Shown: positions 24,562 to 33,511, counted from the first letter of the stretch. The stretch is 64,000 nt of DNA from Geodermatophilus sp. DF01-2 (GCF_004571065.1 NZ_SPQN01000008.1:27695-91694); one strand, 5' to 3'. A program made the numbers and translations. Notes: generated by a model from the sequence alone, not told the origin.

Positions 24562-26382
24562 TCATCGCCCGCCGCGCTCCGGGACCGGCGAGCCGACGTC
24601 GCGCACCGTCCGGTCGCCGGAGGACGCGCGGCGCTCCGCGGCCGGCAGCGGGGTGGTGCCGGTGGCCGTGTCGGGCACGCCGTCGCCGTCGGCGTCCGGC
24701 GCCGGCTCCACCACCAGCACGAAGTCCTCGCCGTGCCGGGTGATCCCCTCGACGACGGCCTGCTCCATCGCCTCGGCGGCGACCGTGCGGCGCAGCACCA
24801 GCGGGTCGGAGCGCACGTCCTTGGCCAGGGACACCGCCAGGCCGACCATCACTACGGCGAACGGCAGCGCGGCGATGATCGTGAGGTTCTGCAGACCGGT
24901 CAGCGCCGCGTCGCCGCCGACCAGCAGCATGATCGCGGCCACCGCGCCCATGACCACGCCCCAGAACACCACCGTCGCCCGGCTCGGCTCGATCGTGCCG
25001 CGTTCGGACAGCGAGCCCATGACGATCGAGGCGGCGTCGGCGCCGGACACGAAGAAGATGGCCACGAGGGTCATCACCAGCACGGTCATGACCGTGGCCA
25101 GCGGGTACTGCGCGAGGACGGCGAACAGCTGCCCCTCGGTGGTCGCCTCCCCGGCGATGTCGGCCCCGGCGCGCTGGGCGGCGATCCCCGCCCCGCCGAA
25201 GACGGCGAACCAGACGAGGCTGACCACGCTGGGCACCAGCAGCACGCCGGTGACGAACTGCCGGATGGTGCGCCCGCGGCTGATCCGGGCGATGAACAGG
25301 CCCACGAACGGGGTCCAGGAGATCCACCAGGCCCAGTAGAAGACCGTCCAGCCGCGCAGCCACTCGGCGATGGGGTCGCCGCCGCTGGCCTCGGTGCGAG
25401 CGGCCATCTCGCCCAGGTCGGCGAAGTAGGTGCCGACCGCGGTCGGCACCAGGTTGAGGATGAACACCGTCGGGCCGACGACGAACACGAACACCGCCAG
25501 GACGACGGCGAGCACCATGTTGATGTTGGCCAGCCACTGGATGCCCCGGGCGATGCCGGAGACGGCGGAGGCGACGAACGCCACGGTGAGGACGGCGATG
25601 ATCAGCACCACCAGACCGTTGCCGAGGTCCCCCGCCCAGCCGAGGATCTCCAGACCGCTGCCGATCTGCAGGGCCCCCAGGCCCAGCGAGGCCGCCGAGC
25701 CGAACAGGGTCGCGAAGATCGCCAGGACGTCGATGACCTTCCCCGCCGGCCCCTCGGTGCGGCGCCTGCCGAACAGCGGCGCGAAGGCCGAGCTGATCAG
25801 CTGCCGCCGGCCGCGGCGGAAGGTGCCGTAGGCCAGCGCCAGGCCCACCACCGCGTAGATCGCCCAGGGGTGCAGGGTCCAGTGGAACAGCGTCGTCGCC
25901 ATGGCGGTCTCGACGGCGTCGAAGCTCTCGGGCTCGGCCGTGCGCGGCGGCGGCGAGACGTAGTGGGACAGCGGCTCCGCGACGCCGAAGAACATCAGCC
26001 CGATGCCCATGCCGGCGCTGAACATCATCGCCACCCAGGACACGGTCCGGAACTCCGGCGCCTCGTCGTCCCGGCCCAGCGGGATCCGGCCGTACTTCCC
26101 GGCCGCCAACCAGATGACGTAGACGACGAAGGCCGAGGCCAGCACGACGAACAGCCAGCCGAGGTTGGTCTCGACCCACTCCAGCGCGGTACCGCTGGTC
26201 GCTCCGAGGTTCTGCGGCAAGAGGAAGCCCCAGGCGACGAAGGCCAGGGCGACGACGGCGGCGACGCCGAAGACGACGCGGTCGAGTGATCCTCCCCGGT
26301 CGGCCGGGAGGGGCGGTGGCGGCGCGACGGCCGGGTGGGCCCCGCTGTCGGTGGGCGTGGGTCGTGCAGGGGTTCTCGTCAC
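24562..26382 (-). CDS. BCCT family glycine betaine/choline transporter
   Basis: A ~606-residue betaine/carnitine/choline transporter, a sodium- or proton-coupled symporter with twelve membrane segments. Conserved parts include SAGMGIGLMFFGVAEPLSHY, ATTLFHWTLHPWAIYAVVGLALAY and the tryptophan-rich WTVFYWAWWISWTPFVGLFIARISRGRTIRQF (given here as the family landmark). A long polar C-terminal tail (DADGDGVPDTATGTTPLP) could sense osmotic strength, as in relatives. GTG 26380-26382 is the most plausible start, without a good ribosome binding site. The open frame upstream is Pro/Arg-rich and not family-like. Confidence 0.93.
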   Translation of the reverse strand: MTRTPARPTPTDSGAHPAVAPPPPLPADRGGSLDRVVFGVAAVVALAFVAWGFLLPQNLGATSGTALEWVETNLGWLFVVLASAFVVYVIWLAAGKYGRIPLGRDDEAPEFRTVSWVAMMFSAGMGIGLMFFGVAEPLSHYVSPPPRTAEPESFDAVETAMATTLFHWTLHPWAIYAVVGLALAYGTFRRGRRQLISSAFAPLFGRRRTEGPAGKVIDVLAIFATLFGSAASLGLGALQIGSGLEILGWAGDLGNGLVVLIIAVLTVAFVASAVSGIARGIQWLANINMVLAVVLAVFVFVVGPTVFILNLVPTAVGTYFADLGEMAARTEASGGDPIAEWLRGWTVFYWAWWISWTPFVGLFIARISRGRTIRQFVTGVLLVPSVVSLVWFAVFGGAGIAAQRAGADIAGEATTEGQLFAVLAQYPLATVMTVLVMTLVAIFFVSGADAASIVMGSLSERGTIEPSRATVVFWGVVMGAVAAIMLLVGGDAALTGLQNLTIIAALPFAVVMVGLAVSLAKDVRSDPLVLRRTVAAEAMEQAVVEGITRHGEDFVLVVEPAPDADGDGVPDTATGTTPLPAAERRASSGDRTVRDVGSPVPERGGR

Positions 26383-26545
26383 GGTTGTGTGCGGCGCCGG
26401 TGCCGGCGCTCCTCCCTCTCGATCGACGACGGACGCCGCCGGCGCACCGGGCCCCGACGGCAACCCCTCCACCGTCCGGAGATCGGCACGCGGATGCAAA
26501 CCGCCGTGACCTGGGCGAGACCGCCCCGGCGGGGCGGCGCGGGCG

Positions 26546-26573
26546 GTGTGCCCGCCCCGCGACCCGGGCACAC
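26546..26573. promoter_or_regulatory. Inverted repeat in the divergent BCCT / membrane protein region
   Basis: GTGTGCCCG (26546-26554) and CGGGCACAC (26565-26573) form a 9-base inverted repeat with 10 bases between. It lies between the BCCT start (minus) and the small membrane protein start (plus). It could be an operator; nothing else supports it. Confidence 0.35.
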
Positions 26574-26638
26574 AGCGGAGGCGAGGTGTGCGCCCCGACC
26601 GGGACCGGCGGCGCCGCGACATGGGGGAGGACGAGACC

Positions 26639-27013
26639 GTGACCGAGCCGCGTCCGCCCTGGTCAGCGCGCCGCCGCAAGCTCCTGCTGTGGCTGGCCGT
26701 GGGGATCGTCCTCGGCGGGCTCGGCGCCGTCGGCCTGCCCGCCGAATGGGGGGTGACGGCGGCCTTCCTCGCCGCCCTCTTCGGCTTCCTCCTGGTGGTT
26801 GCCCTGGTGGTGTTCATCACCGTCCCGGGGCCGGACACCCTGGGCACGCTGCTGCGCACCTCGCCCCTCGCGGGCGCGGTGCTCGTCGTCGCCGTGCTCC
26901 TCGTGATGGCGAACCCGGCCGGGTCGCTGCGCTGGCTGTGGGTGATGGCCGCGGTCGCCGCCGCGGGGTGGACGGCGTTCGCCGTGTGGGAGGCCCGCCG
27001 CTCCGGCGGCTGA
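26639..27013 (+). CDS. Small integral membrane protein
   Basis: A 124-residue hydrophobic protein with four predicted membrane helices (LLLWLAVGIVLGGLGAVGL, the AAFLAALFGFLLVVALVVFI segment, GAVLVVAVLLVMANPAG and VMAAVAAAGWTAFAVW). GTG 26639 is chosen because GGGAGG lies eight bases upstream; ATG 26621 has no such site. The family is not recognised. It reads in the same direction as the thioesterase-like gene 22 bases downstream. Confidence 0.65.
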   Translation: MTEPRPPWSARRRKLLLWLAVGIVLGGLGAVGLPAEWGVTAAFLAALFGFLLVVALVVFITVPGPDTLGTLLRTSPLAGAVLVVAVLLVMANPAGSLRWLWVMAAVAAAGWTAFAVWEARRSGG

Positions 27014-27035
27014 CCGCGGCGGCAGACTGCGCCCC

Positions 27036-27851
27036 ATGACCGCAGCTCGCCCCGTCGGCCTGCCCACGGCCCTCTACCTGCCGGACGGCGACGGGTTCGT
27101 CGCCACCGACCTGACCATCGGGCCGTGGGATCCGGGGCTGCAGCACGCCGGGCCGGTCGCGGCGCTGCTCGCCCGGGGGGCCGAGCGGGTGACGGCGATC
27201 CCGGACGGGCAGACGGTGCGGCTGGCCTACGACATCCTCGGGCCGGTGCCGGTCGGTCCGGTGCGGGTCGACGCCCGGCTGCTGCGGCCCGGACGGCGGA
27301 TCGAACTGGTGGAGGCGGTGCTCACCGCGGGCGGCTCCCCCGTCGACCGCGAGCGGCCGCTGATGCGGCTCACCGCCTGGCGGATGCGCACCTCCGCGGT
27401 CGAGGGGACGGCGGACGCGGGGGTGCCGCTGCCCGGCCCGGAAGAGAGTTGCCCGGAGACGGCGGCCTTCTTCACCACCGACGTGGCCTACCACCGGGCG
27501 CTGGAGTGGCGGTTCGCGCACGGCTCGTTCAACGCGCCGGGGCCGGCCGCCGCCTGGACCCGGCCGCTCTGCGCCCTGGTGGACGGCGAGCCGATGAGCC
27601 CCCTGCAGCACCTGCTGGTGATGACCGACGCGGCCAGCGGCATCTCCGCCGTCCTGGACTGGCACCGGGCGACCTTCGCCAACGTCGACCTCACCGTCGC
27701 GCTGGTGCGCCCTCCGGCCGGCGAGTGGCTCGGCCTGGACGCCGCCACCACGGTGGGGCCGGCCGGGGCCGGGCAGTGCTTCGCCGACCTGTACGACGCC
27801 ACCGGCCGGATCGGCCGCTCCGCGCAGGCGCTGTTCGTCGAGGCGCGCTGA
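27036..27851 (+). CDS. Thioesterase-like (double hotdog) protein
   Basis: A 271-residue protein with two hotdog halves of the TesB/acyl-CoA thioesterase-like superfamily. The first half has GPWDPGLQHAGPVAALLARGAE and VRVDARLLRPGRRIELVEAVL. The second has EPMSPLQHLLVMTDAASGISAVLDW and a closing QCFADLYDATGRIGRSAQALFVEAR. The Asp in VMTDAASG matches the catalytic Asp position of TesB. It probably hydrolyses an acyl-CoA; chain length is unknown. ATG 27036. Confidence 0.85.
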   Translation: MTAARPVGLPTALYLPDGDGFVATDLTIGPWDPGLQHAGPVAALLARGAERVTAIPDGQTVRLAYDILGPVPVGPVRVDARLLRPGRRIELVEAVLTAGGSPVDRERPLMRLTAWRMRTSAVEGTADAGVPLPGPEESCPETAAFFTTDVAYHRALEWRFAHGSFNAPGPAAAWTRPLCALVDGEPMSPLQHLLVMTDAASGISAVLDWHRATFANVDLTVALVRPPAGEWLGLDAATTVGPAGAGQCFADLYDATGRIGRSAQALFVEAR

Positions 27852-27912
27852 CGACGTCGGCACGGGTCGGCGCCGCCGTCGTCCGCCGAGGAGTCTGGGA
27901 GGCTGGCACCCG

Positions 27913-28806
27913 ATGGAACCACTGGACACACTGCTGACCTGGCTCGCCGGGCGCGGGCTGGAGATCGTCCTCACCATCCTGGGGTCGGTCCTGCTGGCCC
28001 GGTTCGTCGCCTGGGTCGGCGAGAAGATCACCGACAGCATCGACGCGCGCGCGACCGGCGGCGACGCCCTGGTCCGCTCCGAGGCCGCCAAGCACCGGCA
28101 CTCGCTGACCCAGGTGATCACCTGGACGCTGATCGTGCTGATCTACGCGGTCGCGGTCTTCGCCGTCCTCGACCGGGCCGGCATCCCGATCAGCGGGCTC
28201 GTGGCGCCGGCGACCGTCCTCGGCGTCGGCCTCGGCTTCGGCGCCCAGCGGATCGTCGGGGACGTGCTGGCCGGCTTCTTCATCATCACCGAGCGGCAGT
28301 ACGGCTTCGGTGACGTCGTGGCCATCCAGGTGGTCGGCGGCGGCGACGAGGCCACCGGGACCATCGAGGACGTCACGCTGCGGGTCACCCGGCTGCGCTC
28401 GCCCGACGGCGAGGTGGTCACGCTGCCGAACGGGCAGATCGTGAAGGTCACCAACCTCTCCCGCGACTGGGCGCGCGCCGTCGTCGACGTCCCGGTCCCG
28501 ACGGCGATGGACGTCAGCCGGGTCAACGACATCCTCCGCGAGGTCGGCGCCGAGGCCTTCCGCGATCCGCGGCTGCACCCGCTGCTGCTCGACCCGCCGA
28601 GCGTCATGGGGGTGGAGACGATCGACCTCGAGCAGGTCAACGTCCGGATGGTGGCGCGCACGCTGCCCGGCAAGCAGTTCGAGGTGGGCCGCGACCTGCG
28701 CGCCCGCGTCGTCCTGGCGTTCCGCCGCGAGGGCCTCAGCATGCCCGCGCCGCCGGCGCCCGCGCCCGGCGACCTGTCCCCGGCCTCCGCGGACGGTGCC
28801 CGGTGA
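27913..28806 (+). CDS. MscS-type mechanosensitive ion channel
   Basis: A 297-residue small-conductance mechanosensitive channel that opens under membrane tension to release solutes on osmotic downshift. Two hydrophobic segments (about 16-36 and 70-92) precede the pore helix region APATVLGVGLGFGAQRIVGD and VLAGFFIITERQYGFGDVV. The beta domain follows (GTIEDVTLRVTRLRSPDGEV, LPNGQIVKVTNLSRDWARA) with the C-terminal cytoplasmic domain and an Ala/Pro tail. ATG 27913 follows GGGAGG. The next gene overlaps its stop as GTGA. With the BCCT transporter nearby this gives a small osmotic-adaptation theme. Confidence 0.94.
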   Translation: MEPLDTLLTWLAGRGLEIVLTILGSVLLARFVAWVGEKITDSIDARATGGDALVRSEAAKHRHSLTQVITWTLIVLIYAVAVFAVLDRAGIPISGLVAPATVLGVGLGFGAQRIVGDVLAGFFIITERQYGFGDVVAIQVVGGGDEATGTIEDVTLRVTRLRSPDGEVVTLPNGQIVKVTNLSRDWARAVVDVPVPTAMDVSRVNDILREVGAEAFRDPRLHPLLLDPPSVMGVETIDLEQVNVRMVARTLPGKQFEVGRDLRARVVLAFRREGLSMPAPPAPAPGDLSPASADGAR

Positions 28807-29309
28807 CCGTCCCCGAGACGAACGGCCCCGGTCAGCCGACCCGCCGGCTGCCCGGCCAACCCTCCGTCAGCACCGCCCCGCCGCCGTCCGGGCCACGGCG
28901 CTGGTGGTCGACGGTGCCGCACCACCTCGGCCGCGCCCGCACCTCGACCGTCGTCCTCGTGCTGCTGTTCGTCGGGCTCTTCACGCTGTACCTCTACGTC
29001 CGCCCGCCGTCGGAGGGCGCCGCCGGGGGGCTACCGGATCCCGCCACCAGCGTGACGACGCCGGTGACCACGCCCTCCGCGGAGCCGACGGACACCACCG
29101 AGCCCACCCCGGCCGACCCGACGACGACGTCCCCGGAACGCACGCCCACGCCGAACGCGACGACGGTGCCCCCGCCACAGGAGGGCCCGACCGGGGAGGA
29201 GACGCCGGCGGAGTCGGCCGAGCCGACCCCGACCACCGCCGGGGAGGAGCCGACGACACAGGCGCCGCAGACCGCCGCGCCGACGACGACCGGCTCGCCG
29301 GGCACCTGA
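28803..29309 (+). CDS. Single-pass membrane protein with Thr/Pro-rich extracytoplasmic tail
   Basis: A 168-residue protein with a ~48-residue cytoplasmic part, one membrane helix (TSTVVLVLLFVGLFTLYLYV) and a long Thr/Pro/Glu-rich outer tail of low complexity (TPADPTTTSPERTPTPNATT). The tail resembles glycosylated or cell-wall-spanning linkers of actinobacteria. GTG 28803 overlaps the MscS stop, so it is translationally coupled to the channel and may be an accessory of it. No known domain. Confidence 0.75.
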   Translation: MTVPETNGPGQPTRRLPGQPSVSTAPPPSGPRRWWSTVPHHLGRARTSTVVLVLLFVGLFTLYLYVRPPSEGAAGGLPDPATSVTTPVTTPSAEPTDTTEPTPADPTTTSPERTPTPNATTVPPPQEGPTGEETPAESAEPTPTTAGEEPTTQAPQTAAPTTTGSPGT

Positions 29310-29340
29310 CGCCGCTGCCCTCCCTCCCTACGCTGCGCCG

Positions 29341-30051
29341 GTGCCCTTCCTCACCGTTCCCACCCGGTTCTGCGGCCCGCCGGGCGCGGCCAACGGCGGC
29401 TACCTCGCCGGGACGCTGGCCGCGCTCGTCGACGCCCCGGGGGTGAGCGTCCGGCTGCGCCGGCCGGTGCCGTTGGACCGCCCGCTCGAGCTGCGGAGCG
29501 ACGGGGTGGTCGAGCTGTACGCCGGTGACGAGCTGCTGGCCCGGGCGGAGCCGGCCGAGCTCGACCTGGCGGTGCCGGAGCCCCCGTCGCCGGAGCAGGC
29601 GGCGGCCGCTGTCGCCGCGCTGCCGCCCTGGGACGACCACCCCTATCCGCGCTGCTGGGGCTGCGGTACGGAGCGGTCGGCGGACGACGGCCTGCGCACC
29701 CGGGTCGGCCCGCTCCCCGGCCGGCCGGAGGTGTGGGCCGGGGTGTGGCGGCCGGCCGCCGGGCTCCCGTCGTCCGACGGCGCCGCCGCACCCGGAACGG
29801 TGTGGGCGGCGCTGGACTGCCCGTCCTACATGCCGCTGCTGGGCCGGACCTGCGGCCGGAACGTGCTCGGCACGATCACCGCGCGCCAGGACCATCCCGT
29901 GCGCCTCGGTGCCGACCACGTGCTGCTGGCCTGGGTGCTGGAGCGGGACGGCCGGCGGTCGACGACGGCGTCCGCGCTGGTGGGGCCGGACGGGAAGGTG
30001 GCCGCGCGGGCGCGGACGATCTGGTTCGCACTGCCGCCGTCGGGCGGATGA
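29341..30051 (+). CDS. Hotdog-fold thioesterase-like hypothetical protein
   Basis: A 236-residue protein of uncertain function. It begins PTRFCGPPGAANGGYLAGTLAALV, which matches the substrate-entry helix of hotdog thioesterases. It has a CWGCG pair of cysteines in the middle (PYPRCWGCGTERSADDGLRT), and a second half ending VLLAWVLERDGRR and GKVAARARTIWFAL. The pattern is that of a double-hotdog enzyme with a possible zinc or disulfide CxxC. GTG 29341. It converges with the gamma-carbonic anhydrase across a terminator-like repeat. Confidence 0.75.
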   Translation: MPFLTVPTRFCGPPGAANGGYLAGTLAALVDAPGVSVRLRRPVPLDRPLELRSDGVVELYAGDELLARAEPAELDLAVPEPPSPEQAAAAVAALPPWDDHPYPRCWGCGTERSADDGLRTRVGPLPGRPEVWAGVWRPAAGLPSSDGAAAPGTVWAALDCPSYMPLLGRTCGRNVLGTITARQDHPVRLGADHVLLAWVLERDGRRSTTASALVGPDGKVAARARTIWFALPPSGG

Positions 30052-30060
30052 GGGCGCCAC

Positions 30061-30140
30061 GGCCCCGTCCCGAGGCTCACCCCGAGCCTGCGAGGGGTGC
30101 GGAGGACGGGGTTCTTCCACGGTGAGGAGGACGCCGGTCC
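30061..30140. repeat. Terminator-like repeat between convergent genes
   Basis: GGCCCCGTCC (30061-30070) pairs with GGACGGGG (30103-30110), with the core GAGCCTGCGAGG. A second module, GGACGCCGGTCCTTC (30129-30143), runs into the stop codon of the gamma-carbonic anhydrase gene. It lies between two convergent genes; orientation is the family one relative to the minus-strand gene. Confidence 0.7.
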
Positions 30141-30143
30141 TTC

Positions 30144-30941
30144 TCAGTCCATCGCGTCGCCGGGGGTCTGCCCTGCCGGCGGCAGCGGGCGGCGGACGAC
30201 CGGGCGCACCTTGCGGGCACTGGCCAGCCGCTCGGTGTAGCTGGCCGCGTTGCCGCGGATGTGCAGCAGGTCGTCGTCGGTCGCCTGGCGGATCACCTTG
30301 GCCGGGACGCCGGCGACCAGGGAACCCGGTGGCACCTGCGTGCCCTGGGTGACCACCGCACCGGCGGCGACGATCGACCCGGAGCCGATGTGCGCGCCGT
30401 TCATGACCACGCTGCCCATGCCGACCAGGACGTCGTCGTCGATGCGGGCGCCGTGCAGGACCACCCGGTGCCCGACGGTGACACCGCGGCCGACGACGAG
30501 CGGGAAACCGGGGTCGGAGTGCAGGGTGGAGCCGTCCTGGACGTTCGAGTCCTCGCCGATCTCGATGACCTCGGAGTCGGCCCGCGCGACGGCGCCGTAC
30601 CAGATGCTGGATCGCGCGGCCATCGTCACGGCCCCGACCACGACCGCCGTCGGGGCGACGAACGCTTCGCCGTCGATCTGCGGGGACCCGAACGGCAACT
30701 CGGCGATGTAGTTCTCGGCCACGGACGTCAGCACAGCACAGCGCCGCCGCGGGCGCAGCGGTCCCCGGCGCGGCAGTCGGTCGGCCGGGTGCCGCCACGC
30801 GCGCAGGAACTCCTGGGTACCGAGCGCGTCGAGCATGTCCCGGACGTGCTGGAGCTGGTCGCCGGGCACGAGCGGGTCCCCGGCCGGGAGGCGGAGCACC
30901 TCCGTGCCGTCGCGCCGCCGGCGGACCACCACGTCGCTCAT
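30144..30941 (-). CDS. Gamma-class carbonic anhydrase family protein with N-terminal extension
   Basis: A left-handed beta-helix hexapeptide-repeat protein of the gamma-carbonic anhydrase/YrdA family. The core runs from about 30720 down and shows ELPFGSPQIDGEAFVAPTA, SSIWYGAVARADSEVIEIG, SNVQDGSTLHSDPGFPL and VTVGHRVVLHG, including the usual metal-binding His positions. The frame stays open for a further ~70 codons upstream of the core from ATG 30941 (SDVVVRRRRDGTEVLRLPAG), with coding-like codon use. Either the protein has an extension or two genes have fused. A shorter start, GTG 30734, gives the typical family layout. Core assignment firm, start uncertain. Confidence 0.75.
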   Translation of the reverse strand: MSDVVVRRRRDGTEVLRLPAGDPLVPGDQLQHVRDMLDALGTQEFLRAWRHPADRLPRRGPLRPRRRCAVLTSVAENYIAELPFGSPQIDGEAFVAPTAVVVGAVTMAARSSIWYGAVARADSEVIEIGEDSNVQDGSTLHSDPGFPLVVGRGVTVGHRVVLHGARIDDDVLVGMGSVVMNGAHIGSGSIVAAGAVVTQGTQVPPGSLVAGVPAKVIRQATDDDLLHIRGNAASYTERLASARKVRPVVRRPLPPAGQTPGDAMD

Positions 30942-31113
30942 CGAGGGGCCCGGGAAGAGCCTCCAGCTCAGCTCGGCGACGAAGGCGGCCAGCAACCGGG
31001 CGCTGCGCACCGGCCGGCCACCGGGGCGTGGCTCGAGGTCGGCGACGAAGACCGCTGCCCCGGACGTCGTCCTGCTGCCGCTCCACGGGCCCAGCCTGGC
31101 GCACCGACGCCGG

Positions 31114-31311
31114 TCAGTTCCCGTCCGGGGAGAAGTCGTCCTCGATCCGGCAGCCGAACAGCGCGGCGATGCGGAAGGCGCGCGGGAGGCTGGGGTCGAA
31201 CCGACCCTTCTCCAGGGAGATGACCGTCTGCCGGAAGACCCCCAGCTCGTCGGGGAGCCGGCCCTGCGACCAGCCGCGGGCCTGCCGCCGCTCGGCCAGG
31301 TCGTTGCGCAC
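31114..31311 (-). CDS. XRE-family helix-turn-helix regulator (small)
   Basis: A 65-residue Cro/C1-type DNA-binding protein: RNDLAERRQARGWSQGRLPDEL, recognition helix GVFRQTVISLEKGRFDPSLP, then AFRIAALFGCRIEDDFSP. It matches the compact family that usually reads VSRQTV and often regulates a neighbouring membrane protein. Here Phe replaces the usual Ser before Arg-Gln. GTG start at 31311. It is followed on the same strand by the carbonic anhydrase gene about 170 bases away and preceded by the NlpC/P60 gene 28 bases upstream. Confidence 0.85.
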   Translation of the reverse strand: MRNDLAERRQARGWSQGRLPDELGVFRQTVISLEKGRFDPSLPRAFRIAALFGCRIEDDFSPDGN

Positions 31312-31339
31312 CGGCGCGACCGCGGCGGGCGCAGGCTGC

Positions 31340-32365
31340 TCAGAGGAGGCGGCGGGCCCCGGCGTACTCGTCCATGTCCACGCTGGTCACCGCGACCGGC
31401 TGGCTGAACGTCCGGGCGTGCACCATCTTCCCGTTCCCGACGTAGATGCCGACGTGGTACACGGGCGAGCCGAAGAACACGAGGTCACCGGGCTGCAGCT
31501 CGCTGCGGGACACGGCCACGCCCATCCGCGACTGGGCGCGGCTGGAGTGCGGCAGGGATACGCCGGCGGCCCGGTACGCGAAGCTGGTCAGCCCGGAGCA
31601 GTCGAAGCCGCCCGGCTCGGAGCCACCCCACACGTACGCCGTGCCGATCTGCGCGAGCGCGGCCTCGAGGACCGCCCCGACGTCCCCGCTGGGCGCGGCG
31701 GCCACGACCGCCGCCGTATCCGGCGCGGCCAGCGACGGCCCGGCGACAGCGGTGGTGACGGCGGCCTGCGCGGCCGCCGTGAGGTCGGCGAAGTCGGCCT
31801 CGTACTGCTGCTGACGGACCTGCACCTCGGCCCGCTGGCGTTCGAGCTCGGCGAGCGACGCGGTGGCCTGCGCGGTGGCGGCGTCGGCGTCGGCACGGGC
31901 CTGGTCGGCCGCGCGCTGAGCGACCGAGACCTCGGCCAGCAGCCCCTCGGTGTGGGCGGCGATGAGGTCGAGCGTGGTCATCTGCTGGACGACGTCGGCC
32001 GCCGAGTCGGAGGTGAGGAAGGCGGCCATCCGGGACTGCGACGTAGCCGCGCTCTGGGCGATGGCACGCAGCTGTGGCGCGTAGCCGGCGAGGACGGCCT
32101 CGGCCTGGGCGGCGGCCGCCGCGGCGGCGGCCGCGGCCTCCTGGTGCGCGGCGACGGTCAGCTGGGCCTCGTGGACCTGCTCGTCGAGGGCGGCCACCTG
32201 CCGGGCGGCCTCGGCGACCAGCCGCGCGGCGTCGTCCGCGGTCGCCGGGGTGGCGGCCGCCTGGGCCGGTGCCAGCAGTACGGCGGCGGCCACTGCGACG
32301 GAGAGGGAGGCCCCGGTGAACGTGGTGCCGGACCAGCCTCGGCCCGTCGTCCGGTTGCGCCGCAT
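31340..32365 (-). CDS. Secreted NlpC/P60 peptidoglycan endopeptidase
   Basis: A 341-residue exported cell-wall hydrolase. Residues 1-38 form a signal peptide ending in APAQAAA. Residues 41-205 are an Ala/Gln-rich coiled coil as in RipA/Cwl-type proteins. The C-terminal NlpC/P60 domain begins near 228 (GAVLEAALAQIGTAYVWGG) and has the catalytic Cys256 in FDCSGLTSFAYR and His304 in VYHVGIYVGNG. It should cleave D-Glu-mDAP bonds in peptidoglycan stems during growth or division. ATG 32363-32365 has AGAGGGGG upstream. Confidence 0.94.
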   Translation of the reverse strand: MRRNRTTGRGWSGTTFTGASLSVAVAAAVLLAPAQAAATPATADDAARLVAEAARQVAALDEQVHEAQLTVAAHQEAAAAAAAAAAQAEAVLAGYAPQLRAIAQSAATSQSRMAAFLTSDSAADVVQQMTTLDLIAAHTEGLLAEVSVAQRAADQARADADAATAQATASLAELERQRAEVQVRQQQYEADFADLTAAAQAAVTTAVAGPSLAAPDTAAVVAAAPSGDVGAVLEAALAQIGTAYVWGGSEPGGFDCSGLTSFAYRAAGVSLPHSSRAQSRMGVAVSRSELQPGDLVFFGSPVYHVGIYVGNGKMVHARTFSQPVAVTSVDMDEYAGARRLL

Positions 32366-33074
32366 GCCGGCCCCCTCTCGCCGCGCCCCACCCCGAGAAG
32401 TGGGCGGTGTTCCGAGCGCGTGCACGCACGGTAAGGACGCCGTGTCACGGTGTAGGGAGCGGCGCGCGGGGTCCGGGCCGCCGGGAGCAGCTCACTGGTC
32501 ACACGCGCCCCAGCGACCTCGTGGGTAGCGGAGAGGGGCCGGCCGGCGTCGGGGGCCTCGGCCACCGGCGGCGAGGGAGGGCAGAGGCCGACCGTGCGCG
32601 GTCGGGTGCGAGGGGAACCGGCCGGTCGGTTCCGGCGCCGGTCACGAAGGAGTGGACGGCCCTGCCAGCGGGGTCGACGACGTGGTCGCGGCGCGGCCGG
32701 GTCCACGGCAGGCGCGCCGACGCCGGTGGCGGTCTCCAGGGCCTGGTCGGTGGCCGGCCGCACCGAGGGGTACCGGGCCGACGCGCGTCAGCCGGGCAGC
32801 CCGCTGGCCGACCACATGTCGCGCTGGGCGCCGACGAGCGCACCGGTACCCCACGGGTGCTTGCGCACGAGCGGGCGTGCGGACCACGACAGGCGGCGGG
32901 CGGCCCCGTCCAGAGGCTCGCCGCGAGCCTGCGAGCGGCGAGGAGGACGGGGTCCTTATCCGAGCGGTGGGCAGGACGGAGTCCTCCCACTCCTCGCCGA
33001 GCGCCACGGCCGCGGTGCCGGTCAGACCGACCGAACCGACCGGGGCGCCCGGCGGCGGGTGGAGGTCGGCCGGC
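32366..33074. other. 709-base intergenic region upstream of NlpC/P60
   Basis: No frame here has a recognisable protein or consistent codon use. Near the NlpC/P60 gene is the perfect palindrome GCGTGCACGC (32418-32427), about 52 bases upstream of its start, which could be an operator. A terminator-like repeat lies at 32902-32990, downstream of the Cys-rich small gene. I looked for a c-di-AMP riboswitch, often found before such genes, and saw no match to its conserved blocks. Confidence 0.5.
32902..32990 (-). repeat. Terminator-like repeat 3' of the Cys-rich small gene
   Basis: GGCCCCGTCC (32902-32911) pairs with GGACGGGGTCC (32945-32955) around GCGAGCCTGCGAGCGG. A second module contains GGACGGAGTCCTCC. 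This is the one family member that does not touch a stop codon: it lies about 85 bases from the end of the gene at 33075. Confidence 0.7.
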
Positions 33075-33377
33075 TCAGCCGGCCAGGGGCTCCGGGGCGT
33101 CGAGACCGGCGACCAGCTGCAGGTCGCGGAGGACGGCGCTGAGCTCGTCCGCCGTCCACGGCTCGCAGCAGTCGCAACCGCCGTCGCGGTAGCTCACCAG
33201 GCCGAGCCGGCCCTCGGCCTGGTCCTCGGCGATGGCCAGGCTCCCGGCCGCGGGGTGGCGATGGCAGGCGCAGGCGGAGACGCACAACCCCAGGCCCCAC
33301 CCGGACACGACCATCGTGTGCCCGTCGTCCCAGACGTTGCCGACCTGGAACACCGACGGCTTCTGACTCCTGGTCAC
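33075..33377 (-). CDS. Small cysteine-rich hypothetical protein
   Basis: A 100-residue protein starting at GTG 33377 after GGGGAGGG. It contains a cluster of cysteines and a histidine (LCVSACACHRHPA, then GGCDCCEPW), which suggests metal or iron-sulfur binding, and ends with an acidic helical stretch. No family is recognised. Two GGGTGT/ACACCC palindromes lie upstream and may regulate it. Confidence 0.6.
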   Translation of the reverse strand: MTRSQKPSVFQVGNVWDDGHTMVVSGWGLGLCVSACACHRHPAAGSLAIAEDQAEGRLGLVSYRDGGCDCCEPWTADELSAVLRDLQLVAGLDAPEPLAG

Positions 33378-33511
33378 GGGAGCCCTCCCCTCACCGGCCC
33401 CGGTGGCGCGCCGGAGCCCGTCTGCGGTCGGATGGAGGAGACTCCACCCGATTCACGTTTCGGCAGGTGTGCGAGGTGGTAAAGCCAAAAGTTCCCGGCC
33501 GACCACCTGCA

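Noticed and set aside
32366..32640. Possible c-di-AMP (ydaO) riboswitch before the NlpC/P60 gene
   Set aside because: The conserved riboswitch blocks are not present; only a short palindrome was found.
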